Origin: an uncultured Actinomycetes bacterium
GTDB taxonomy: Bacteria > Actinomycetota > Actinomycetes > Nanopelagicales > Nanopelagicaceae
Length of the DNA: 36,134 bases
Direction of reading: 5' to 3'
NCBI GenBank assembly: GCA_903844115.1
Contig: CAIMSI010000022.1
Location: forward strand, 1 to 36,134
Shown: piece after piece, positions 1 through 7,426 of the stretch
Numbering within the stretch: the stretch's first letter is position 1
How the letters are laid out: the number at the start of each line of letters is the position of its first letter
Translations under genes and position numbers: made by a program
The notes under the pieces: model-generated
Database searches by the model: none
The model's input: only the letters and a program-made list of their open reading frames with translations
What the model was told of the DNA's origin: nothing

Positions 1-1477
1 CACAGGGCGTCAAAAACACTATTACTCTGTTTATCAAAAAATGGTAGTTCGTGGCCGAGATTTCAATGAGATTTATGATCTGGTTGGGATCCGTGTCTTG
101 GTGGAGAATGTGCGTGATTGTTATGCAGTTCTTGGAGCCATACATGCTAGGTGGAGCCCAGTTCCTGGAAGATTTAAAGATTACATCGCGATGCCTAAAT
201 TCAACCTGTATCAGTCTCTCCACACAACAGTCATAGGTCCTACTGGTAAAGCGGTCGAGATTCAGATTCGAACTTTTGAGATGCACTCGCGTGCTGAATT
301 TGGAATTGCAGCACATTGGAAATACAAAGAGAAGAAGAATGGCGAAGAACCGCAAGATCCCAACGTGCTCTGGTTAAAACAGCTCCATGAATGGCAGCAG
401 GAGACTGAAGATGCAAATGAGTTTTTAGAAGCACTTCGATTTGATCTCAAGACACCTGAAGTATTTGTATTTACTCCTAAGGGGAGTGTCATCGCTCTTC
501 CGGCAGGGTCAACCCCCGTTGATTTCGCATATGCAGTTCATACCGAAGTCGGTAGCCGATGCGTGGGAGCTAAGGTAAATGGAAAACTTGTTCCTCTGGA
601 ATCGCATCTTGTAAACGGTGATGTCGTTGATGTTGTTACGAATAAGAACCCGACAGCTGGACCGAGTCGCGATTGGCTCAACTTCGTAGTCTCCCCGCGA
701 GCTCGTTCCAAGATAAAGGCCCATTTTACAAAGGAACGAAAAGAAGAGGCGATTGATGCTGGTCGGGAATCTTTAGCTCGTCAGATGCGCAAGGCTGGGC
801 TTCCACTACAAAAAATCTTTGCTGGTCAGGCCATTCTCGAACTTTCCCATGATCTGCATTATCCAGATATTGAATCTCTATATGCGGCGATAGGAAATGG
901 TCACGTTTCAGCGCCATCCATCACTGAAAAACTTACACACCTATTCTCCGATGAACCAGTTCATGCAGAGTCCAGTGTCGATCATTTTTCCAGTCCTACG
1001 GCACGCGAGATCCCGGCTCGTTCTTCTTCCGGAGTAGATGTTGAAGGTGTCGGTGATGTAATGGTGAAGCTTGCACGGTGCTGCACTCCAGTGCCTGGGG
1101 ATGTCATTACAGGTTTTGTAACTAGAGGCAGTGGTGTTTCTGTGCACCGAGATGATTGCATAAACATCGTGGACCTGATTGAAAATCAAGGCGATCGAAT
1201 TGTAAATGTGAAATGGAATTCAGCTGCAAAATCAGTATTCCTGGTAAATATTCAAGTAGAGGCACTAGACCGAAATCGTTTGCTCTCTGATGTAACGCAA
1301 GCCTTATCTGATCAGCACGTAAATATCTTGAATGCGGCCGTCTCGACTTCAAAAGACCGAGTTGCAATTTCCAGATTCACATTTGAAATGGCTGATGCCT
1401 CACATTTGGACTCCGTCATCGGAGCCGTGCGAGGCATCAAAGGTGTCTACGATGTATATCGCGTGACCAATAACTAG
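1..1477 (+). CDS. relA: (p)ppGpp synthetase/hydrolase Rel (RSH), 3' part only
   Basis: The reading frame is open from base 2, so the gene begins upstream and only its C-terminal part is here. Upstream of the first ATG (41) the frame reads TGRQKHYYSVYQK, which is Rel synthetase-domain sequence, so that ATG is not the start. In order: the end of the synthetase domain (YQSLHTTV, then EIQIRTFEMHSRAEFGIAAHWKY, bases about 210-330), a TGS domain (about 458-640), a helical region, the conserved-cysteine (zinc-finger-like) domain with RCCTPVPGD (about 1073-1099) and a C-terminal ACT domain (about 1235-1474). Long RSH enzymes make and usually degrade the alarmone (p)ppGpp on starved ribosomes. The HD hydrolase domain lies outside the window, so hydrolase activity cannot be judged. 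The gene converges on a DUF349 gene, with only 8 bp between the stop codons. Confidence 0.97.
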   Translation, partial: TGRQKHYYSVYQKMVVRGRDFNEIYDLVGIRVLVENVRDCYAVLGAIHARWSPVPGRFKDYIAMPKFNLYQSLHTTVIGPTGKAVEIQIRTFEMHSRAEFGIAAHWKYKEKKNGEEPQDPNVLWLKQLHEWQQETEDANEFLEALRFDLKTPEVFVFTPKGSVIALPAGSTPVDFAYAVHTEVGSRCVGAKVNGKLVPLESHLVNGDVVDVVTNKNPTAGPSRDWLNFVVSPRARSKIKAHFTKERKEEAIDAGRESLARQMRKAGLPLQKIFAGQAILELSHDLHYPDIESLYAAIGNGHVSAPSITEKLTHLFSDEPVHAESSVDHFSSPTAREIPARSSSGVDVEGVGDVMVKLARCCTPVPGDVITGFVTRGSGVSVHRDDCINIVDLIENQGDRIVNVKWNSAAKSVFLVNIQVEALDRNRLLSDVTQALSDQHVNILNAAVSTSKDRVAISRFTFEMADASHLDSVIGAVRGIKGVYDVYRVTNN

Positions 1478-1485
1478 TTTTTAGC

Positions 1486-2775
1486 TTATTTGTTGAAGTC
1501 AGTTAAACCTTTTTGAGCTTCATCCAACCAAACTTTACGAGCGGCAGCAGCCTCGCGCAGGGATTGTGCTTTAGCTGTATTGCCTTGAGATTCTGCCTTA
1601 GCAGCCTTCTCTTCATATTCTTCGATTGCATCAATCAGACCTTGCACGACATTATTGGCGCGAGCGATTGCCGTAGGGTCACTTCTGCGTGCATGCTCTT
1701 CGTGCAACGATTCAATTTCAGTTTCGACCTTTGCAAATCGTGCGTCAAAGGCAGCTCGCTTGGATCGCTCTGTCATTCCAATTTTGGACCACTTCTCGCT
1801 CAGATCGCGAAACTTCTTACGAGCCGTATTGATGTCACTGACTGGAAGTATTGCCTCAATCTCGAGAATGAGTTCTTCACGCTTTTTGAGATTCTCACTC
1901 ATCGTGCCCTGGCGCTTTTCAAGGTCTGCGTTCTTTGCGGTGAAAAATTGGTCCTGAGCAGCTTTGAATTGTTCCCACAATTTGGCATCAACACTTTGTT
2001 TTCCTCGCCCAGATGCTTTCCATGAATCCATAAGCTCTTTAAATCTTTTTGCCGTCGGCAACCACTCTTTAGAAGTAGCAAGTTTCTTCGCCTCTGTAAC
2101 AATTTCTTCTTTTTTGGACGCAACGGCTGCTGATGTAGCTTCTAGTTGCGAGAAATGGGTACGTCGGCGCTTATCAAATTTATTGCGAGATGCGGAAAAA
2201 CGCTTCCATAGCGCAGCATCCGCCGGCTTATCTAAACGTGGTGCAGCCTTCCACTCATCCAGAAGCGTTTTAAGACGCTCCCCAGTAGCCTTCCAACTTT
2301 CAGAAAGGGCTAGAGACTCAGCCTCTGAAACAATCTTTTCTTTTACGGCAAGAGCTTCGACTCGCTTCGCTTCTTTTGCGATTTTCTCTGCCTCTTTGCG
2401 TGACTCATAAGCCGCACGGTGTCCCTCAATAAGATCAGGAATCTGCTCAACAGAGCGGGCTAAGGTAGCTAAATCCCCAACGCCGTTGAGGTTTGCAATG
2501 TGCTGACGAAGTTTATTTACAGCTTCGTGAGCATCGGAAGGTACTAGTGCCCCGCTCTTGATGCGCGCAGCCAACAAAACGACCTCAGATGCTGCGGCTT
2601 CAAATTTACGAACAAAATATGCCAGCGCTTCTTCCGCGCTCTTTCCAGGATATGAACCAACAGCTCGCTCACCTTCGGGAGTTCTTACGTACACAACACC
2701 ATCTTCGGCAACTCGTCCGAATTGGGATGGATCTCCAACAAGTGCTGATGCTGGGGAGAATGTTTCTTCTGTCAT
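1486..2775 (-). CDS. DUF349 domain-containing protein
   Basis: A predicted all-helical, highly charged cytoplasmic protein of about 429 residues. At least three DUF349-like helical repeats are visible, each with a W-K/S-x signature followed by x-L-W-x-x-F or a similar motif: roughly residues 155-210 (DEWKAAPRLDK, ALWKRF), 232-285 (DSWKASGRGKQ, KLWEQF) and 312-352 (EKWSKIGMTERS). A conserved N-terminal cap (residues 1-60, GRVAEDGVVYVRTPEGER) matches the actinobacterial form found near rel. The function is not established; long coiled-coil-like stretches suggest binding to proteins or nucleic acid. The start is supported by a strong Shine-Dalgarno on the minus strand (AAGGAG, 2783-2788 read in reverse) 6-7 nt before the ATG. 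It is the only minus-strand gene in this half of the window. Confidence 0.9.
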   Translation of the reverse strand: MTEETFSPASALVGDPSQFGRVAEDGVVYVRTPEGERAVGSYPGKSAEEALAYFVRKFEAAASEVVLLAARIKSGALVPSDAHEAVNKLRQHIANLNGVGDLATLARSVEQIPDLIEGHRAAYESRKEAEKIAKEAKRVEALAVKEKIVSEAESLALSESWKATGERLKTLLDEWKAAPRLDKPADAALWKRFSASRNKFDKRRRTHFSQLEATSAAVASKKEEIVTEAKKLATSKEWLPTAKRFKELMDSWKASGRGKQSVDAKLWEQFKAAQDQFFTAKNADLEKRQGTMSENLKKREELILEIEAILPVSDINTARKKFRDLSEKWSKIGMTERSKRAAFDARFAKVETEIESLHEEHARRSDPTAIARANNVVQGLIDAIEEYEEKAAKAESQGNTAKAQSLREAAAARKVWLDEAQKGLTDFNK

Positions 2776-2811
2776 GACTTACTCCTTCGGTTGCGCGTTA
2801 CTCGGATGCAT

Positions 2812-2843
2812 TTCTCGTTTCAGGTTCTCGTTTCAGGTTCTCG
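2812..2843. repeat. 13-bp tandem repeat, about 2.5 copies
   Basis: Two exact tandem copies of TTCTCGTTTCAGG (2812-2824 and 2825-2837) are followed by a partial TTCTCG (2838-2843). They lie in the 217-bp divergent region between the DUF349 gene and the MBL hydrolase. The core AGGTTCTCG also occurs in the 11-bp array before aroC. Nothing else is recognised in 2776-2992 apart from the DUF349 ribosome binding site; TAGGCT at 2946-2951 is a possible -10 for the downstream genes. Confidence 0.85.
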
Positions 2844-2992
2844 AGATACTGGAGGTGCAAGAGAGCTTCGTTATGGGCTTGTAGGTGGTTGATATGGAGG
2901 AAGGCTACCCGTTCGGGGAAAGGTAGGAAAGTTCACGCTTAAAAATAGGCTCAAACCGGAGCGTGGGAGAGATCGGCTGGCATGATGGCCCC

Positions 2993-3682
2993 ATGATCGC
3001 AGAGTCCGTCGTCGCAGATTACTTTGCGACAAACTGTTGGATTCTGGCCCCGAGTCGCAATTCCGAATGCATCATTGTCGATCCAGGAATTTCAATGCCC
3101 TCGATTCTGGCACGAGTGAAGGAAATAACCGGCAAATACAACCTTAAGCCCGTAGCGGTCCTGCTCACTCATGGACATTTTGATCATACATTTTCTGTTC
3201 TTCCCGTTGCAGATGGATATGACATCCCGGCAATGATTCACAGCAAAGATCGGGGACTACTTACTAATCCTATGAAGGCTCTTGCGCCGGGAGGACCTTC
3301 ACAGCAACTAATTACACAATTCGGAAGTGCCACATTTGCAGAGCCCAAAACTGTTGTTGAATTTCAAAGCTCTGAGAAGATTTCACTAGCAGGCTTGCCG
3401 ATTGAAATTACTCATGCGCCCGGGCACACTGCTGGCTCCACATTCTTTATTGTAAATAGCGAGCTACTCGTATCCGGAGACGTTCTTTTCGAGGGTTCCA
3501 TCGGACGGACAGATCTTCCGACTGGTTCGGCTGTTGAAATGCGTAAAACCTTGAAAAATCTAATCTTGCCCCTGGATGATGAGCTAATTGTCCTGCCTGG
3601 GCATGGCCCTCAAACTACAATTGGTCGTGAGCGCAAGAAGAATCCATACCTGACTGATGAATTTTTAGATTCACGAGCATGA
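2993..3682 (+). CDS. MBL-fold metallo-hydrolase (glyoxalase II-like)
   Basis: A metallo-beta-lactamase-fold protein of 229 residues from the ATG at 2993. The metal site is complete: T-H60-G-H62-F-D64-H65, then HAPGHTAGS, then SGDVLF, then VLPGHGP. GSIGRTDLP is typical of the glyoxalase-II/YcbL-like group, so hydrolysis of thioesters such as S-lactoylglutathione analogues is plausible, but the substrate is unknown. The frame is open to a GTG at 2963, but alignment with the family (M-I-x(n)-NCW-I-L) favours the ATG; neither start has a well-placed Shine-Dalgarno. It lies 9 bp before hisS, the usual actinobacterial order, and probably shares its transcript. Confidence 0.9.
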   Translation: MIAESVVADYFATNCWILAPSRNSECIIVDPGISMPSILARVKEITGKYNLKPVAVLLTHGHFDHTFSVLPVADGYDIPAMIHSKDRGLLTNPMKALAPGGPSQQLITQFGSATFAEPKTVVEFQSSEKISLAGLPIEITHAPGHTAGSTFFIVNSELLVSGDVLFEGSIGRTDLPTGSAVEMRKTLKNLILPLDDELIVLPGHGPQTTIGRERKKNPYLTDEFLDSRA

Positions 3683-3691
3683 GGGGGAGTG

Positions 3692-4948
3692 ATGAGTAAG
3701 TTCCAAGCACCTAAAGGCGTGAGCGAATATTTCCCCGAGCGCTCCAAATATTTTGAATTTGTTCGAGAGACAATTATTGATTCGGCCAAACTCAGCGGCT
3801 ACCAGCTGATGGAACTTCCGGTTTTTGAGGATACCGAACTCTTCACGCGCGGAGTTGGAGAGTCCACAGATGTTGTCTCTAAAGAGATGTACACCTTTGA
3901 AGATCGTGGTGGTCGTTCAATTACTTTGCGCCCTGAAGGAACTGCCGGAGTAATGCGTTCTGTCATTGAGCACAATCTGGATCGCGGTCAATTGCCAGTA
4001 AAAGTTTGGTACTCAGGTCAATTCTTTAGGGCCGAGCGTCCTCAGGCCGGTCGCTATAGACAGTTTTATCAAGTCGGAATTGAAGCGATAGGTTTACAAG
4101 ATCCAGAGATTGATGCCGAAGTGATATCTGTTGCAGACGCAGCTTTTAAGCGGTTAGGAATTTCTGATTATCATTTAGAAATTACTTCATTGGGAGATTC
4201 CCTCACACGTGAGCGCTATACGAAGGAACTGCGAGCATTTATCGCCACGCTAAAATTAGATGAGACAACTGCCGAAAGAGCAAAACTGAATCCTCTTCGG
4301 CTATTTGACGATAAGCGCCCTGAAATACAAGAAGCTATGGCTACAGCACCAATTTTGATGGATTACTTAACGCCAGAGAGTGCAGCGCATTTTTCTCGCG
4401 TAAAGGAATGTTTGGAGTTATTTGGAATTTCTTATCAAGTGAATAACCGCATGGTCCGTGGTTTGGATTACTACACAGGGACTGCTTTTGAATTCGTGCA
4501 CCACAAACTCGGCGCACAATCAGGAATTGGTGGAGGCGGTCGTTACGACGGTTTAATGGCGCAGCTTGGTGGCGCTGATCTATCCGGAATTGGATTTGGT
4601 TTAGGCGTTGACCGCATACTCATGGCATGTGAGGCAGAGGAAATATCTCTTCCGGCTGACATGACGCTTTCGTTATTTATTGTGCCAATGGACGAGGCTT
4701 CAAAACGCCAAGCGGTGCTCTGCGCCCGTGAACTGCGATTGCATGGGATTTCGGTCGACGTTGCATATGGTGATCGCAATCTGAAAAGCGGAATGAAAGC
4801 CGCCGATAAATCCGGAGCCAGATTCGCCCTGGTACTTGGCGAGGATGAAATTGCCTCAGGTCGGGCTCAACTCAAGAATATGCAAACGGGGGATTCCTTC
4901 TCCGTTACGATTCGAACCTTGCACGATGACCTTCTTAAGGTCCTTTAG
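3692..4948 (+). CDS. hisS: Histidyl-tRNA synthetase
   Basis: Class II aminoacyl-tRNA synthetase that charges tRNA-His; 418 residues, normal for bacterial HisRS. Motif 2 is seen as FRAERPQAGRYRQFYQVG, preceded by LRPEGTAGVMR. The histidine-specific RGLDYYTGTAFEF loop and motif 3 (GGGGRYDGL, then GIGFGLGVDRIL) follow. The C-terminal about 90 residues form the anticodon-binding domain (SLFIVPMDEA, then GVDRI-distal DKSGARFALVLG). The frame allows a GTG start at 3689, but the ATG at 3692 is better spaced from the purine-rich Shine-Dalgarno (AGGGGG, 3682-3687), which overlaps the stop of the preceding gene. Confidence 0.98.
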   Translation: MSKFQAPKGVSEYFPERSKYFEFVRETIIDSAKLSGYQLMELPVFEDTELFTRGVGESTDVVSKEMYTFEDRGGRSITLRPEGTAGVMRSVIEHNLDRGQLPVKVWYSGQFFRAERPQAGRYRQFYQVGIEAIGLQDPEIDAEVISVADAAFKRLGISDYHLEITSLGDSLTRERYTKELRAFIATLKLDETTAERAKLNPLRLFDDKRPEIQEAMATAPILMDYLTPESAAHFSRVKECLELFGISYQVNNRMVRGLDYYTGTAFEFVHHKLGAQSGIGGGGRYDGLMAQLGGADLSGIGFGLGVDRILMACEAEEISLPADMTLSLFIVPMDEASKRQAVLCARELRLHGISVDVAYGDRNLKSGMKAADKSGARFALVLGEDEIASGRAQLKNMQTGDSFSVTIRTLHDDLLKVL

Positions 4949-4996
4949 TCGGGGCTACCCGTCTGACTCGTTTGAACTATTAGTGGAGATTACTTG

Positions 4997-6769
4997 ATGT
5001 TAAGAACACATGATGCGGGAACCCTACGTAAGAGTGATGTAGGCACAACAGTCACCTTGGCTGGCTGGGTGTCACGACGACGCGATCATGGTGGTGTTGC
5101 ATTTATTGATCTTCGAGATTCAACTGGCGCTGTACAGGTTGTTATTAAGGATGAAATCGCCGGTGCACTTCGTGCTGAATGGTGCGTTCTGATTACGGGG
5201 GCGGTTACAGCTCGACCAAGTGGTAACGAAAATACAAATATCCCAACAGGTGACATTGAAATCGATTGTTCAAAGCTCGAGGTCCTAAGCGAAGCTGCGG
5301 CATTGCCATTTCAAATTGATAGTGGCGAAGTTGTTAACGTTTCAGAGGAAGTTCGATTGAAGTATCGCTATCTGGACCTACGACGTGAAGGACCTTCAAA
5401 AAACTTAAGACTTCGTTCAAAGGTAACATCTGCCATTCGCGGAGTTATGGATGATTTGGATTTCTTGGAAATCGAAACCCCGTATTTAACGCGCTCGACC
5501 CCGGAAGGTGCCCGCGATTTCTTGGTACCCGTGAGGCTGCAACCCGGATCATGGTATGCATTACCTCAGTCTCCTCAACTTTTTAAGCAGTTACTCATGG
5601 TTGCTGGAATGGAACGTTATTACCAAATTGCGCGTTGTTTCCGTGATGAAGATTTCCGTGCTGATAGACAACCCGAATTTACACAACTCGATATTGAAAT
5701 GTCTTTCGTCGACCAAGCAGATGTTTTAGCCGTCGCTGAAAAAGTACTCTCGAAAGTATTCAAAAGTGTAATTGGTTATGAAATTCCAATGCCGATCGAG
5801 CACATGACATATGCCGAAGCCATGCGTCGTTATGGATCAGATAAACCAGACTTAAGATTTGATAACGAAATTGTTGAGGTCAAGGACTTTTTCGCAGAGA
5901 CATCTTTCAGAGTTTTCCAAGCCGATTATGTTGGCGCTGTAGTTATGCCCGGTGGTGCAAATTCACCTCGACGCGAACTTGATGCGTGGCAGGATTGGGC
6001 AAAAGCGCGTGGTGCTAAAGGGTTGGCTTACATTCTCGTGCAGGAGGACGGATCTCTTGCGGGTCCTGTAGCTAAAAATCTTTCTGAGAAAGAAGCAGGG
6101 TCGATTGCTGCCCACGTAAAAGCAAAACCAGGCGATGCAATCTTTTTTGCTGCCGGAGAACGATCTTCCTCCCAGGCACTTCTGGGAGCAGTGCGCTTAG
6201 AAATTGGAAAACGATGCAATCTTATTGAAGAAGGTAGCTGGAAATTCTTGTGGGTTGTTGATGCTCCTATGTTTGAACCGGTCGATGTTCAAAACCCTGC
6301 ATCGGGTTGGACGGCAGTTCACCATCCATTTACAGGGCCAAAGCCAGAGTTTGCTGCAACCTTCGACAAAGATCCAGCAGGCGCTCTTGCCTACGCATAT
6401 GACATTGTTTTGAACGGTAGTGAAATCGGTGGTGGATCAATTCGTATTCACGATCGCACAATGCAGCAAAGAGTATTTTCAACAATTGGTCTCAGCGATT
6501 CTGAAGCGCAAAGTAAATTCGGATTCCTCCTAGAGGCATTTCAATATGGGCCACCACCTCACGGTGGAATTGCACTTGGCTTGGATCGACTTTGCGCGCT
6601 GCTCGCAGGTGCCGAATCAATCCGCGAAGTTATTGCATTCCCTAAAACGGCAAGTGGCGGTGACCCACTCACGGGAGCCCCAACTCCTATCACGCCTGCT
6701 CAACGCAAAGAGGCCGGAGTTGATGGACTGCCTGGAACAACAGGTTTATCTGGAGAAGATAAGAAATAA
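4997..6769 (+). CDS. aspS: Aspartyl-tRNA synthetase
   Basis: Bacterial-type class IIb AspRS of 590 residues that charges tRNA-Asp. An N-terminal OB-fold anticodon-binding domain ([21 protein letters not shown]) precedes the catalytic core with [20 protein letters not shown], motif 2 ([19 protein letters not shown]) and motif 3 ([16 protein letters not shown]). The GAD-type insertion characteristic of bacterial AspRS lies between motifs 2 and 3 (roughly residues 285-415). A TTG at 4994 is in frame just before the ATG at 4997; the ATG gives the family N-terminus [11 protein letters not shown] and lies 8 nt after GGAG (4985-4988). Whether it also mischarges tRNA-Asn cannot be told from this window. 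Confidence 0.98.
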   Translation: MLRTHDAGTLRKSDVGTTVTLAGWVSRRRDHGGVAFIDLRDSTGAVQVVIKDEIAGALRAEWCVLITGAVTARPSGNENTNIPTGDIEIDCSKLEVLSEAAALPFQIDSGEVVNVSEEVRLKYRYLDLRREGPSKNLRLRSKVTSAIRGVMDDLDFLEIETPYLTRSTPEGARDFLVPVRLQPGSWYALPQSPQLFKQLLMVAGMERYYQIARCFRDEDFRADRQPEFTQLDIEMSFVDQADVLAVAEKVLSKVFKSVIGYEIPMPIEHMTYAEAMRRYGSDKPDLRFDNEIVEVKDFFAETSFRVFQADYVGAVVMPGGANSPRRELDAWQDWAKARGAKGLAYILVQEDGSLAGPVAKNLSEKEAGSIAAHVKAKPGDAIFFAAGERSSSQALLGAVRLEIGKRCNLIEEGSWKFLWVVDAPMFEPVDVQNPASGWTAVHHPFTGPKPEFAATFDKDPAGALAYAYDIVLNGSEIGGGSIRIHDRTMQQRVFSTIGLSDSEAQSKFGFLLEAFQYGPPPHGGIALGLDRLCALLAGAESIREVIAFPKTASGGDPLTGAPTPITPAQRKEAGVDGLPGTTGLSGEDKK

Positions 6770-6772
6770 TTT

Positions 6773-7426
6773 ATGAGCAAGTACAACCGGAGTTTGTCTA
6801 TTGCAGGCTTACTTGCGATTTCTGTTCTTCTCACGAGCTGCGCTCAACCTTCCAAAATTTACGCGAGCGATAAAAAAGAAGGAGTTTACTTCGCGCTTCC
6901 TCAAGGATGGAAAAAGATTGAACAGTTGCAACTAGCTGCGCAAGAAGCCAAATCCACTGCGACGGGTGCTGCTGATCGAGCTGCCTCCGTCTTGTGGCAA
7001 GAGGCTTATTCTCCTAACCATCGTGTAGATGCCAAAGCCGTACTGAGCCTTGTAACTCCTGATTTTCCAATTGTCTATGTGAGGGTTCGATCGCTATTGG
7101 GAGATGAAATCAATTCTGTTTCGTATAACTCTTTGCGCGATCTCGTCGTTCCTCTGACAGGTTGGGTCAACCAAACTGTAAAAGCGCCTAAGTTTGATAT
7201 CTTTAATGACGAAGAGAAGGTTGAAAAGGGAGCTCGGGGAATCCATAGTGTTTTCCAGTTCACGCAAACCGATGGAACTTCTCAAACAATCGATCAGACC
7301 TCGTTGCTCTCAACTGACCATGCCACTATTTACGTTCTACTTATTCGTTGTTCAACGTCGTGTTATGACAAGCAGAGGGGTGCACTTGAAAAAATCGCAA
7401 CCTCATTCACAGTCAGGGGTAAGTAA
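6773..7426 (+). CDS. Predicted lipoprotein of unknown function
   Basis: A 217-residue protein with a lipoprotein signal peptide: positive N-terminus (MSKYNR), hydrophobic core (residues 8-20) and lipobox L20-T21-S22-C23, predicting lipidation at Cys23 and anchoring on the outer face of the membrane. The rest is soluble, starting with GVYFALPQGWKKI, a pattern seen in other actinobacterial lipoproteins; I recognise no catalytic motif. A pair of cysteines near the C-terminus (RCSTSCYDK) could form a disulphide. It starts 3 bp after aspS and its stop overlaps the start of the FtsH-like gene (TAATG), so the two are likely translated together. A role as a partner or sensor for that protease is only inference. 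Confidence 0.85.
   Translation: MSKYNRSLSIAGLLAISVLLTSCAQPSKIYASDKKEGVYFALPQGWKKIEQLQLAAQEAKSTATGAADRAASVLWQEAYSPNHRVDAKAVLSLVTPDFPIVYVRVRSLLGDEINSVSYNSLRDLVVPLTGWVNQTVKAPKFDIFNDEEKVEKGARGIHSVFQFTQTDGTSQTIDQTSLLSTDHATIYVLLIRCSTSCYDKQRGALEKIATSFTVRGK

Noticed and set aside
1513-2025. 170-codon open frame on the plus strand opposite the DUF349 gene
   Set aside because: It lies wholly antisense to a gene with clear family features and a good ribosome site; its translation is cysteine/serine/phenylalanine-rich without any recognisable motif.
2963-2992. GTG at 2963 as the start of the MBL hydrolase
   Set aside because: GGAG is only 1 nt upstream, and the extra 10 residues are not expected from the family; the ATG at 2993 matches the usual N-terminus.
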